Assembly (NCBI RefSeq): GCF_047495875.1
Contig: NC_092461.1
Location: 91,332,431-91,396,430 of the forward strand
Length of the DNA stretch: 64,000 nt
Source: Pithys albifrons albifrons
Taxonomy: Eukaryota > Chordata > Aves > Passeriformes > Thamnophilidae
Direction: 5' to 3'
The position numbers and the translations under genes are program-made. Shown here in pieces: positions 40,036 to 51,661 of the stretch. A model generated the notes under the pieces. The model was not told where the DNA came from. It worked only from the letters and a program-made list of their open reading frames with translations, and made no database searches. The first letter of the stretch is position 1; the number at the start of each line of letters is the position of its first letter.

Positions 40036-41035
40036 AAAAGCAGAAAGTCACTATATCTGAAATCCCTTTTGCTTGCACTATTACAACAGTTTGGGAATAG
40101 CTCTTGAAACACTAGGTGTTAAGTAATGAAAATCTTCGAAAGAGTCCCCTTCCAGACTATGTACTAAATACTTAACATACTGTAAGGCAAAAAAGAGGAA
40201 ATTGTTATCTCCTTGTGAAAACATTACAAACTTCCAAATGGTTAAGTATAGCTCCCTTTTGCACTTTTCTTATGGTGGAATCACAATGGAAACGTGAGAA
40301 ATGTCCCAAAGAAATCCATATATCAGTCTTTCTACTTTGCATAGTAGAGGCACACAAATGCAGCTCTTCAAATTAGGCTGTATATTTGGCATTATGGTAA
40401 TGAGAAAGGTGAACTTAGGCTGATTTAGTGAAATTAGTGCATCATTTCACTTCAGTTAAAAAACAGAGAAACAAATAAAGGAAAATAAGAAAGCCATCAG
40501 TTTAGCTGCTCAAACGCTTATTTGTGGAATTCTCTTGTCAATCTTGTGCTTGTGTATGGATTATCTGCAGATTTAAATTTTAGAGTATGGCATTAAATTG
40601 GGACAAGTAGATGTGTAAACTTGCACTAGGACATGATATTAGTAGGAGCAATGACTTGTCACACCAGCAGAGTACAGTACAGATACTAGCTTGTGTCCTA
40701 GAAGCAGCATAGGGTACATTGGGTACAAGATATGTGTCCCAGGCAGAGTGCCATGCTGACAAGTCTATAAAGCTCCTCAAATCTGGAGTTAGCTCAGGTT
40801 TCACTGCGGGAGGCTTCCTTGCATGATTCAGGGGAGCTGCAATGTGTCATATGGCTTTCTTCTTTCACAAGCCTCTCCTTTTGCTCCCTTTAGCTGTCAG
40901 TTTTCCTCTGAGGAGACAGCTGCGTCCACTTCTTCACATACAAAGAATCCTGAGTTTTGGTGAAAAACAGCTTTGTTTACTTGAAACTTTATTTACTTAA
41001 AACTGTAAAATTGGCCCCTTCCTAGTGAAAGGTGC

Positions 41036-41290
41036 CAGATGAGTCGCTCCAGAAACTGAAACTCTTTATTCACTCTGGAGCTGACTTGCAGCCCATTGGA
41101 GCCAATGACAAGCCTCTAATTGAGCAGTTTCTGGCTGCTGGGTCAGGCCGTCCCGGGAGCGGCAGCAGCAGCAGCAGCTGTGCAAACTCCCTCGCACCCC
41201 CTCCCCGGGGCACCTCCGAGGGACAGCTCGGGCCGAGCACAGCACGAAATCCCACTCAGCAACGCAGCTGTTGAACAGCAACAGGTCTTC
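41036..41290. other. CpG-rich patch with short GCA repeat
   Basis: In otherwise AT-rich, CpG-poor DNA this patch carries ten CpG sites between 41149 and 41265 and a GCA repeat of about 5.5 units at 41162-41178. Open frames cross it on both strands, but none resembles a known protein. It could be a small CpG-island-like regulatory site, part of an undetected exon, or a chance GC-rich block. Confidence 0.4.
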
Positions 41291-44200
41291 AAAGAGCTGG
41301 TAACTGGCGTTTCTTTTTTGCAAAGGGGGCCCTCTTTTTGAGGGCCAGGGGATAATGGAGTGTTTGCTGACCCTCTGCTGTGTGTTCGCTTGCCAGCCTG
41401 ATGAACCTGAGAAGAGGCAGCACCTCATCTCATCCTGAGATGAGCCGTGTTCTGCTGCCACTCAGGAGAGCTGGGCACTACTATCTTATGGGATTATTCT
41501 TGTTTTCCCAGTTTTCCCATCTGTACTTAGGGTTTGAGGGGGTTTTTTGCATTTTTACTACCAAAAACAGGAACCTGGCTTACATGGAGAAATGCAAAGG
41601 CAGAAAAAAAAATTGTCAAATTCTCATCCCTACCTTCAAGCAAAGCACTTTTTGAAGAGGGAGCGATTTGTTGAAAAATTTCCAGAAAAACTTTCACAGG
41701 ATATGCTCTGTTAGTAAAGAAAAAAAAAACCACAAGACCAAACCACCACCAAATAAAACCCACAAAAGCATAACCAAAAGCAACTTTGCTAGCTTTAGTT
41801 TCCAGTTTGGTATGGCTGCCAAGAAGATTTCAGACAGTGCTCTGGTCACTTCTGACCAAGTAAATTTGGCTTCAGGTTAGTCATAAGGACCTTTCCACAC
41901 CATAAACTTATTAACTTCTCAGGCCCTGTTAGCACCTTCTCTCCCTGCAGATCAGAAGAGTGACCCAACACTCCTCAGCAGAACTGCTGATGACGTTTCA
42001 CAGGCAAAGAATAGACAAACTGAAGCTGTATGATCAGAAAGGATAGAGATTAAGAGTACTGAGATGCAATAGGAAATTCAAAAGGGCAGCTGAGAACTGT
42101 ATTGTAAGAGTGAATCTGAAGGTAATTCAAAGAAGTTGCACAGGAAGTAGGAGACTTAAGAAAGTAGAGAAAGATATAGTCCTGAAAGGAAAATTGAAAT
42201 AATTTGATTCAGTTTGTTCTCTTAATGGGCAGAGAAATTGCAAATTATCAGCAAGTGCTGATAATTTATTTTTGTTGTTCAAAACTTTTGAACAGCCCTC
42301 CATCATCTGTAAAGACAGACATTAAGCACCTGATTAAAGTTTCCTGCTATAATACAAATATCATGTCTTAAAGTTTAGATTCACCATAACTCTCAAAATA
42401 TTTACTGACATGTAGAAAATCCTTCTCTGCCTCTTATGTTATTACCACCAAGTTTTCCCTGAAGAAAATGTTTGTTTAATAAATTACTTCTAACAGGTGT
42501 TGGAATGAATAATAGAATATCAACAAAGACAGTTGGGGGTGGGGGGGGGGGGAAGAGTTTGAAATGGTGAACAAGAAGTTCCAGCAAATAGTAGTTGCAG
42601 AGCTTAATAAAGTAAGAGAAGAGAGGGAGAGTCAGCTGCACTGTAGAATATGCACATTCCATGGGCATTTTCATTCGAGGCAAGGTGTATGTGTAAGCAA
42701 CTTGAAGCCCTGGTTCAAAGTTATCTGAAATGATAGGAAGTACTGTGTCAACTCTGATGGGAGACATGACAAAGTTCAGTTCTTGAGGTCTCACATGTGT
42801 TTCCTTGCATTTGTTGTGAGGCACCATTGAACAACATTTGGCAAGAGGCAGTAGAACACGGAGACCTGGGGAGCAAGATGCTGAGTGAAAGCCTAGGTTA
42901 GGCAGCAACACTATTTGCTCATTTGACCTCTTTTTCTTTATGGTATCTATAATTTGGATGGACTGAAAAAAGCAAGCCTGGGTCTACTGATTCTCTCCAG
43001 GTGCTTCTCCTAATAAAACCAGTTCTTACAATCCTGTTTGTTCACATATTGCCAAATTATCAGTGTGTTCATTTTTATCTCTGTCAGTCTTATTTCCTTA
43101 TTTCTTGATGTAATGAGTTGTCTAATTACTGCGACATCAATTCCTCAAGGAACTTCAAATAATTACATCTGTGTATTTCAATGACATCCTGAAGAGTTTT
43201 AGGGAGGTTTGCTTCAGGCTCACAAGCATCAGGTGCCTCCTGATACATACACTTTCTGCCAAGATCTCCCTTCTTCCCTACTTTCTCAAGCATCTAGAAA
43301 CAAATACATGTCAGTTCTAATTAAAACAATCACCCAAGTACTGGATCTGACCCAGGGATTGTAATTGTAATTTTAAAAGCTGATTTCTCTGCACAGTTGC
43401 ACAAAGTGTCTACTTTTATCTGTAATCTTCATGTTTCAGTGATACCATATTTCAGTTTTTCCTTACTTTCATTTTCAAAAAGAATCAAATGATACAGTTG
43501 GTCTTGCTGCATTAATATATACTCAAAGGAGAAATAAAAAAAGCAATGAGCCAGAAAAGTTTACTTTATTCTGTTACCATATTGATATAGTCTGCAACAT
43601 GTTTTCTCTTCTTAATGCACAAGCACAAGTGCAGTCCTGCTCGCCTCTCACTGAGCCAAGGAAGGGGCAGGAGGAGCTCTGTAGGGACAGTAGTGGAAGG
43701 TGATGCCTAAGTCCAGGTTTTGAAACACAGTACCTTTTACTACTGTGTCAGACAGGAACGCAGGATACTGTCCCCATATCCTGTGCCATCACTTTGCATT
43801 AGTAGAAAAACAACACAGCTGGCATGCAGGGTCCCACCCCTGGAAACGAGCAGTCACAAACCATGTGAACAGTACACCAGAATTCACCCTGGCTAGCTTC
43901 ACACATCCATACCTCTGCCAGGCACCTACACTTTGAAGCATAAGAGGCAATTCTAGGCTGGATTCATCTCATCCTAATGAAGCTGTGTAAATCAATCCAC
44001 ACAAATTATGCCACAGAAACCCCCTTCTCCGTCTTCCCAGACTGTGAAGTCAAGAATAAAACCTTACATGATGTAAGGTCCATTTTATCCCTGATGAGGG
44101 CATTTGGGAAAAAGATCACACTCTTGCAGAGAGGACACTTGGTGGAAAAAAAGAAGGGAAGAAAGTCAATGATGTCAGTATACCTAACTGCACAGTCAGA

Positions 44201-47200
44201 AGAATACACTTACAATAACCCTGGGCCCTTCTTATTAGAACATTGTACAGGGATGTGGGTGGAGGCTTTTTTAAACATTAATGCTCTCTGTCATATGTTC
44301 TAAATAAATGAGCAGAATGTAAGGGCATGGAAAAATATTTTGTACTGGGATTATTAATCTTGGTGGTATTCAGCCACTTCTTAGCAACAAACATTCCCCT
44401 GAGGAATTATTTCAATCAGAACTCACTTCTTGGTCTTCAAGTCCTTTTGGGCATATTTGAATTACATGTGGTGCATGAAATGTATTTTGGGGCATAACCA
44501 CAGGGCAGTTTGGAAAGACCTTGAGGATAGTTTTGTACATAGACTCTGAGCAGATTAATTTTGTTTAAAATCATCCACTTGGAATTCCAGTATTCTTGAG
44601 GTAGTGGCTGCTTGAGATCAGAATGAAACATTTCCCAGCTGAACACTGCTATGTACAACAAACAACACTGTACCCTCAGTAGCAAGGTCCCCATGCAGTT
44701 CTGTGTGTCCCATGCAAACATGTTATGAGATCAATGATATCCATTCTTAATCATACTAAAATCAGTGATTAGAAAAGTTATGAAGCAACTTAATGATTAG
44801 AAGATTAGGTTATTTCATTCATACTTCAGAGACTCTAATGAACTTTTTTTTCCCATGGGAACCAATAGTATATCTTTTTCCCTAAAATATGCCATCAGCT
44901 TGAGAAGATTACTTATCCTGCAGAAAGTTGTTCAAAAGGCTATGCCAAAAATAAGGAGGGATTTTATAAATAGATTTTAACTACATACTTGGATAGTAAG
45001 TTGGAAATTGCATATTCAGTGCTTATTCCAGTGGTCATTTATCAGAAAACTGCCATGACTCTGAGGCAATTCAGCACATTATGGGGTAATTCTGCATAGA
45101 AAAGTCACAGTGGATGATGCAAGGAATACATTCTAGCAGGGCTCTCAAACCTCACACTTCTTTTCTGACGCTTAGGAGCAAGATCTGTGTAAACAATGAA
45201 GACTGGGTTGCCTGTCATCATCACTGCTTCTGTTCCATTTCTGTGGAAGCAACCTTAAAGCTGTAAAAATTGATTAGCAACATAATACAGGTATTGCACG
45301 CAATATCTATATAATACGCAGGTGTAGGGGAAGAGTGACATCTGAAAGGTCAAGTGTAGCCAAGTGGAAGTATTGCTGTAAGCCTAACTGTCCTTTTGCT
45401 GCTGCCAGGCTCGGTTCCTGCACTGAGCTTTCCACAGCTGGATCAAAGAAACCAAGCATAAATATTTTTCCCCTTAGAGCAACGTCATGCCAAATCTTTG
45501 ACACAAAGCCAGAATGGTGTGTATATTCAGAAGTTCCACAAGGATTGCAAATGGGCCCCTAATCCCACCTAACTTGCTGGTATTTTTACATTGCAGGCCC
45601 TTACCAGTTATCTAGGCCCTGTTTTAGCCAGTGGGGGAAAATGGGCATTGTTGTTGCATCATTCCTTTGACATGAAATTAATTGTGAGCTTTTAGTTCTC
45701 TCATGCTGAGAGACTCCAAAGAGAATTTTGCTGGAGTCAGGTAGGATTTGCTAGAGCCAGAGACCCAGTCTCATTTCTTTTACCCAGAATTATCCTGTCT
45801 AAGTCCAGGCAGTTGACCAAAGCACCTGGGTACAGAATCCACCATCCTTCAGAAGCCATCAAAGACTGATACCTTCAAACACTAAGACATTATGGTGGAC
45901 TCGACTATCCCTAAAAATTACTCCCAATTACTACCCTTCAGCTGATATTTGCAGACGAGAGGCATAGAGTGGCCTCCAGTCATGAAAAATATGATGCTGT
46001 TACTGCTGCGATACCTTCTGCTGTGTGCTCCTTGAGCAAGCCCAGAGCTGCTGAGCTGAGCTGCATCTGCTGTAACAAGCTGCCCAGCTCTCTGCACCTC
46101 CCACAGCTGCCTTTGGGTACTGAGCGTCTCACCGGAGGCTCACCCAACCCCTCCAGCAGGAGATAAAGGCATCAGAGCACTCCATCTTAGCACACAACTT
46201 AAGATCACATTTGCTGGATAATTGCTATTGTTTTATCCATTTGGTAACTAATTTTCATTGTGTACGCCACGTTTCAGAGGCCAGGTAAACATTTGGCAAC
46301 ACTAAACAATCAGCAGATTTTAATTTACGTAGCAGTAGTCTTTTGGCAATCACACTGACTTACAGAAGAACACTTCTTTGCTGTTTATTGATAGTACATA
46401 TATTTCAGACATTTCCTAAAATAAATACTAATCCATTGCTAGAGAGATCATTAATAAGAATATTCAGCCATTGCTTCTCAGAACCTATTTCTTGCAACCG
46501 CAAAGTTGCCATTAGTCTGCCAGCAGTACTAACACCTATTTTGCTTCACTGTGCCTGTTCTAGAATTAAATAAATAACAGGGGGAAATGTCAAATAAGGC
46601 CTTTGAAGACATGAATTTTCGTAGTATCCTTTCCCTTACTGTGGGGAGATAGGGATTGTTGTTTAGTTGCTCTTTCAGAATCAGCTCACATTTTGGTCTC
46701 GTCTGAGAATAATAGAGAAATAGATTTTGATTTCAATGTCTGCTATGTTAGGAGATTTTCTATGGCTGAGATATTAAAAAAAAATGTAAAATTTAATATA
46801 TTGAATTCTGCTTGTCATTTAGTTTACAACTGTTAGAGTTGATAGATTAAAAATCCTGATTCCTTTGTGCAAAACTCTCACCAAATAAATATTCAAGGGA
46901 GGAAAAAATGAAATGCTGGTTTGTAAATATCCTTCTCTGGTTCTCTTGCAATTTGCTACCTGGAATCTAATTTAAATTATGTAAATACAGTAAAATATAA
47001 CTTTAATCATAATTATCAGTCACTAGCTCTGGGATACATAGCACACACAGCCTGACAAAGACCATTTTAAAGACAAACTCTCTAGCACTTTTCTAACCAG
47101 TCTAATCTTTCATATTAGAGAAGGTGGAGGGGACTTGTTATTTTGATGAGGAGCATTTTTTATCAGAAGCAGCTCACAATGGAAGGGAAGACAGGCTTTG

Positions 47201-47673
47201 TTGCTTTCCCTGCATTTTTCTTCATTTCTTTTGTTTTCTTTAAAATTAAACTCCAGTAAACTTAATTTTGAAATGAAACAAAACATTCCTCTAAAGAAAA
47301 AATCAAAGTATAATTCAAAAGCTTTGAACTGAACTGTCATTTCTTTTGGAAAAAAACAAAAACTACTGTAATGAATTTTACACAGATGTTTCAATTAACT
47401 TGAGTGGATATTTCTTAAAGAGAAAGCATCCCGTCCACATTCTACTTTAGAACTACTCTGTTAAAAACATGCTTTGCCTTCACTAAAAGGCATTTTCTGT
47501 TCTTGGGACAGAAAGGGATCTCTGTCCTGATCCTTGTTGTCATCCATGGCAAGAAGCTACACAGGTGAGCCTTCTCTACTTCTAAATGCAAGGTCATTGT
47601 TGAGGGTGGCTGCCAGATTTTATTCTTTTCATCCATTTCTGCACAATCTGGTCACAAAATAGACTTTTCCTGA
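41291..47673. other. About 6 kb without a recognisable gene
   Basis: AT-rich unique DNA with a 12-G run at 42541. The longest open frame (169 codons, 42402-42911 minus) starts at GTG, crosses the G run as a proline tract, and resembles nothing known. No transposon was recognised. Confidence 0.5.
42535..42552 (+). repeat. Poly-G tract, G5-T-G12
   Basis: Five G, one T, then twelve G residues. Runs like this are prone to length error in sequencing and to replication slippage. Confidence 0.9.
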
Positions 47674-47678
47674 CTTGT
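47674..47678. repeat. Target-site duplication CTTGT, left copy
   Basis: The five bases directly outside the left LTR are CTTGT and match the five bases outside the right LTR at 54086-54090. A 5-bp duplication is the usual size for ERVL-type integration and fixes the element borders. Confidence 0.93.
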
Positions 47679-48379
47679 TGTCTCGGTTTGAGGGGAAAAA
47701 CCAAAATGTTTTACCCACAAGCAGGGGAGGGGCCTCCTCCACAATAATCACACCACTCTTTATCAAATTTAAGAAAAGGAATTTTAATACAAGAAGGATA
47801 ACTGCTATATATATATATATATGTAAACAGACTAGTGCAACCCACTTCCCCAACACCATAAGAGAGAAAAAAAAAAAAAAAAAAAAAACCAACAACAACA
47901 AAACCCAGCAGGTTTTCCTCCGGGAGAAAAGGTTATACTTAAGTGTCCTTGTCACAGCCCGCTGGCTGCAGAGTGAGTTTCAGTCCCTCTCCAGCGAAAC
48001 AGACGAGCAGTGGGCTTTCAGATGGACTCAGTCTCTTCCCCCTGTGTTCCCCGTCCAAGAAGCAGAAAGGTACGAGCAACCAGCAGCAAATCCAAGGCAG
48101 GTAGCAGCACAGCAGGAAAAAGTAATCCGAAGTAGGCAGCGGCAAGACAGCCAGGGAAAACCCCAGCAGTAACCAGCAGGGCAGCCTGCCTCCTTGGAGC
48201 CCCCACTCCCCCGTTCCGCCGAGCCAAGACTGAGGAGAATATCCAAAGAAAAACCAAAAGAGACAAACCTGCCCCCACCCCAGCGATCAACAGCAGTTAA
48301 CTGCTTCTTTTGTTAACCGCTGGCCTGGGCAGTTAAGTGGCAGGGGAGAGAATTTACATAATAATCCCAAACTACAACA
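47679..48379 (-). repeat. 3' LTR of the provirus
   Basis: The LTR is 701 bp with terminal TGTTGTAG...CCGAGACA on the minus strand. It matches the 5' LTR throughout except for a single base (A at 47741 versus T at 53443), one fewer TA dinucleotide unit, and an A-rich tract that here is A22CC. A TATA-like AAGTATAACC is at 47931-47940 and an ATTAAA signal at 47783-47788 with a GT-rich stretch after it. This copy would end the genomic transcript. Confidence 0.96.
47783..47788 (-). promoter_or_regulatory. ATTAAA polyadenylation signal in the 3' LTR
   Basis: ATTAAA on the minus strand is followed 20-40 bases later by GT-rich sequence (GAGTGGTGTG), the normal arrangement of a poly(A) site. It would place the R/U5 border near 47765. 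The 5' LTR has the same site at 53485-53490. Confidence 0.55.
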
Positions 48380-48391
48380 TTATCCACCCCT
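48380..48391 (-). other. Weak polypurine tract next to the 3' LTR
   Basis: AGGGGTGGATAA on the minus strand directly precedes the LTR start TGTTG. It sits where plus-strand DNA priming takes place in retroviruses. The tract is purine-rich but has two T residues, so it is weaker than a classic PPT. Confidence 0.65.
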
Positions 48392-48478
48392 AAATTCTCT
48401 TCCATGCCGATACTCTACATTAAACTTAAATTTTCTTTCAAATAATTAAGTGTTTACAAATACAGTAATATGAGTCGT

Positions 48479-51400
48479 TTACCCAGAGATAAGTTCCCCT
48501 TGAGGTACACATCGTGTCTCTCCATCTTCCTGCATCACCCACCAGGTGGAACCAGATCCTTGAGCAAAGACAACCCCACGAATGGGTTTGCCTTTGCCTG
48601 AGGCAGGGTTGATCCAGACTGTTTTCCCTAGCATACCTCTCAGGTGTATTACAGGGACTTTGTCTCCATCTACAGTGTGAAGGGGTTCTGATTGGGCAGG
48701 GCCGGCTCGATTGACAGAGCCTCTAGTGTTGACTAGCCATGTAGCCTTTGCTAAGTGTTGATCCCAGTGTTTGAAAGTCCCTCCACCCAACGCCTTCAAA
48801 GTGGTTTTCAACAGTCCATTACACCGCTCAACTTTCCCGGCAGCTGGTGCATGGTAGGGGATATGATACACCCACTCAATGCCATGTTCTCTTGCCCAGG
48901 TAGCAACTAAGCTGTTTTTGAAATGAGTTCCATTATCTGACTCAATTCGTTCTGGGGTGCCATGTCGCCACAGCACTTGTTTTTCCAGGCCTAGGATGGT
49001 GTTCCGAGCAGTGGCGTGAGGCACTGGGTGTGTCTCCAGCCACCCTGTGGTTGCTTCCACCATGGTGAGCACATAGCGCTTGCCTTGGCGGGTCTGTGGC
49101 AGTGTGATGTAGTCAACCTGCCAGGCCTCCCCGTACTTATACTTATCCCAGCGCCCACCATACCACAGGGGCTTCACTCTCTTAGCCTGCTTAATGGCAG
49201 CACATGTCTCGCAGTCGTGGATAACCTGAGAGATAATGTCCATGGTTAAATCCACCCCTCGGTCTCGTGCCCATTTATAAGTGGCATCTCTGCCCTGATG
49301 GCCCGAGGCATCATGGGCCCATCGAGCCAAGAACAGCTCTCCCTTGTGCTGCCAGTCCAGATCTGTCTGTGATACTTTCACTTGCGCAGCTCGGTCTGCC
49401 TGTTGGTTGTTGAGATGTTCCTCATTGGCCCGATTTTTGGGCACGTGTGCGTCTACGTGGCGGACTCTCACAATCAGCTTCTCTACTCGGGTGGCAATAT
49501 CTTGCCATATATCGGCAGCCCAGATGGGTTTCCCTCTGCGTTTCCAATTGGTTTTCTTCCATCGGTCTAACCATCCCCAGAGAGCATTGGCCACCATCCA
49601 TGAGTCGGTGTAGAGGTAAAGCTTTGGCCATTTCTCTCGTTCAGCAATGTCCAGGGCCAACTGCACGGCTTTAAGCTCTGCAAACTGACTCGACCCACCT
49701 TCTCCTTCAGTAGCTTCTGCAACTTGTCGTGTGGGACTCCATACAGCTGCTTTCCATTTGCGATTAGTCCCTACAATGCGACAGGAGCCATCGGTGAAGA
49801 GGGCGTAGCGTATTTCCTCTTTTGGCAATTGATTGTATGGTGGAGCTTCTTCCGCACGTGTCACCTGCTCTTCGTCTTCATCTGCTAGACCAAAATTTTC
49901 ACCTTCAGGCCAGTTTGTGATGATTTCCAGGATCCCAGGGCGATTTGATTTTCCTATACGGGCGCGCTGCGTAATCAGGGCAATCCACTTGCTCCAGGTA
50001 GCATCAGTGGCGTGATGTGTAGAGGCAGCCTGTCCTGACAACATCCACTTCAGCACTGGTAGTCGAGGTGCCAGAAACAGCTGTGCTTCTGTGCCAATCA
50101 CCTCTGAGGCGGCTTGGACTCCTTCATAGGCGGCTAGGATCTCTTTCTCTGTGGGGGTATAGTTGGCTTCAGATCCTCTGTAGCCTCGGCTCCAGAATCC
50201 AAGTGGTCGGCCTCGAGTCTCACCAGGCACCTTCTGCCAAAGGCTCCAAGACAGGCCATTATTCCCGGCGGCGGAGTAGAGCATGTTCTGTATGTCTGGT
50301 CCTGTCCTGACTGGTCCAAGGGCTACAGCCTGAGCAATCTCATGCTTAATCTGGTCAAAGGCTTGTTGCTGCTCAGGGCCCCAGTGGAAATCATTCTTCT
50401 TACGGGTTACCAAGTAGAGAGGGCTTACGATCTGACTGTATGCTGGGATATGCATCCTCCAGAACCCTATGGCACCCAGAAAGGCTTGTGTTTCCTTTTT
50501 GCTGGTGGGTGGAGACATTGCTGTGATCTTATTGATGACTTCTGTTGGAATCTGACGGCGTCCATCCTGCCACTTCACTCCCAGGAACTGGATCTCTTGG
50601 GCTGGTCCCTTAACCTTACTCCGTTTGATGGCAAAGCCAGCTCCCAAAAGGATCTGGATGATTTTCTCTCCTTTCTGAAAAACCTCTTCTGCTGTGTCCC
50701 CCCACACAATGATGTCATCAATGTATTGCAGGTGTTCTGGAGCCTCACCCTTCTCCAGTGCAGTCTGGATCAGTCCATGACAGATGGTGGGACTGTGTTT
50801 CCACCCCTGGGGTAGTCGGTTCCAGGTGTACTGCACGCCCCTCCAGGTAAAAGCAAACTGTGGCCTGCACTCTGGTGCCAGAGGAATGGAGAAGAACGCA
50901 TTAGCAATGTCAATAGTGGCATACCACTTTGCTGCCCTGGACTCCAGTTCATACTGGAGCTCCAGCATGTCCGGCACAGCGGCACTCAGCGGTGGGGTAA
51001 CTTCATTCAAGCCACGATAGTCCACAGTCAATCTCCATTCTCCATCAGACTTATGCACAGGCCAGATGGGGCTGTTGAAGGGTGAGTGGGTTTTGCTGAC
51101 CACCCCTTGGCTCTCCAGTTCACGGATCATCTTATGGATGGGGATCACAGCATCACGGTTCGTTCGGTATTGCCGACGGTGCACTGTCGTGGTGGCAATT
51201 GGCACTTGCTGTTCCTCAACTTTCAACAGTCCAACAGCAGAAGGACTTTCTGAGAGACCTGGCAATGAGTTCAATTGTTCAATCCCTTCTGTCTGTACAG
51301 TGGCTATTCCAAAAGCCCATCTATGCCCCTTTGGGTCCTTAAAATATCCATTCCTGAGGTAGTCAATGCCCAGGATACATGGGGCGGCTGGACCAGTCAC

Positions 51401-51658
51401 AATGGGGTGTTTCTGCCAATCTCTCCCTGTCAAGCTCACTTCAGCTTCTAGCACAGTCAACTCTTGAGATCCCCCTGTCACCCCAGAAATAGAAATAGTT
51501 TCTGAGCCCACATGTCCTGATGGCATTAATGTGCATTGAGCGCCAGTATCAACCAAAGCCTTATACTTTTGTGGGTCTGATGTACCAGGCCATCGAATCC
51601 ACACAGTCCAATAGACACGGTTGTCCCGTGCCTCTACCTGGCTAGAGGCAGGGCCCCT
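48479..51658 (-). CDS. pol: ERVL-like Pro-Pol polyprotein (protease, RT, RNase H, integrase)
   Basis: This 1059-residue frame begins right after the gag UAG and has no ATG start, so it should be made only as a Gag-Pro-Pol readthrough product. Counting from the UAG, a retropepsin active site LVDTGA lies at 35-40. Reverse transcriptase has its first catalytic Asp at about 250, LPQGW at 282-286 and YIDD at 312-315. RNase H acidic residues are D623 (TDGS), E661, D685 (YTDS) and D755. Integrase has an HHCC zinc site (H782, H787, C816, C819) and a D849/D908/E944 triad with exact D-X35-E spacing. The frame ends at TAA 48479-48481. It copies RNA into DNA and integrates it. Sequence flow through the RT connection and RNase H regions is typical of ERVL. 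No dUTPase follows integrase, unlike mouse ERV-L. No frameshift or internal stop is present. Confidence 0.96.
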   Translation of the reverse strand, partial: RGPASSQVEARDNRVYWTVWIRWPGTSDPQKYKALVDTGAQCTLMPSGHVGSETISISGVTGGSQELTVLEAEVSLTGRDWQKHPIVTGPAAPCILGIDYLRNGYFKDPKGHRWAFGIATVQTEGIEQLNSLPGLSESPSAVGLLKVEEQQVPIATTTVHRRQYRTNRDAVIPIHKMIRELESQGVVSKTHSPFNSPIWPVHKSDGEWRLTVDYRGLNEVTPPLSAAVPDMLELQYELESRAAKWYATIDIANAFFSIPLAPECRPQFAFTWRGVQYTWNRLPQGWKHSPTICHGLIQTALEKGEAPEHLQYIDDIIVWGDTAEEVFQKGEKIIQILLGAGFAIKRSKVKGPAQEIQFLGVKWQDGRRQIPTEVINKITAMSPPTSKKETQAFLGAIGFWRMHIPAYSQIVSPLYLVTRKKNDFHWGPEQQQAFDQIKHEIAQAVALGPVRTGPDIQNMLYSAAGNNGLSWSLWQKVPGETRGRPLGFWSRGYRGSEANYTPTEKEILAAYEGVQAASEVIGTEAQLFLAPRLPVLKWMLSGQAASTHHATDATWSKWIALITQRARIGKSNRPGILEIITNWPEGENFGLADEDEEQVTRAEEAPPYNQLPKEEIRYALFTDGSCRIVGTNRKWKAAVWSPTRQVAEATEGEGGSSQFAELKAVQLALDIAEREKWPKLYLYTDSWMVANALWGWLDRWKKTNWKRRGKPIWAADIWQDIATRVEKLIVRVRHVDAHVPKNRANEEHLNNQQADRAAQVKVSQTDLDWQHKGELFLARWAHDASGHQGRDATYKWARDRGVDLTMDIISQVIHDCETCAAIKQAKRVKPLWYGGRWDKYKYGEAWQVDYITLPQTRQGKRYVLTMVEATTGWLETHPVPHATARNTILGLEKQVLWRHGTPERIESDNGTHFKNSLVATWAREHGIEWVYHIPYHAPAAGKVERCNGLLKTTLKALGGGTFKHWDQHLAKATWLVNTRGSVNRAGPAQSEPLHTVDGDKVPVIHLRGMLGKTVWINPASGKGKPIRGVVFAQGSGSTWWVMQEDGETRCVPQGELISG

Positions 51659-51661
51659 CTA
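51629..51661 (-). promoter_or_regulatory. Putative gag-pol stop-codon readthrough element
   Basis: On the minus strand the gag terminator TAG (51661-51659) is followed by an 8-nt spacer AGGGGCCC. A perfect 8-bp hairpin comes next, TGCCTCTA (51650-51643), loop GCCAGG, TAGAGGCA (51636-51629). The frame stays open for 1059 codons after the stop. The same arrangement (UAG, 8-nt purine-rich spacer, structured RNA) drives readthrough in murine leukaemia virus. The loop could also pair with CCTGG at 51589-51585 to form a pseudoknot, which is speculative. Confidence 0.7.

Larger units (their letters stand above)
39267..41035. other. No recognisable gene; simple and G-rich tracts only
   Basis: The stretch holds the T23/GGT tract and the G-quadruplex candidate listed separately. 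The remaining sequence is AT-rich with no recognised coding or mobile element. Confidence 0.5.

Noticed and set aside
42402..42911. A 169-codon minus-strand frame
   Set aside because: It begins at GTG, includes a proline run that is just the poly-G tract, and resembles no known protein.
49016..50815. Plus-strand frames up to 157 codons inside the provirus
   Set aside because: They are antisense shadows of pol, which has full domain support on the minus strand.
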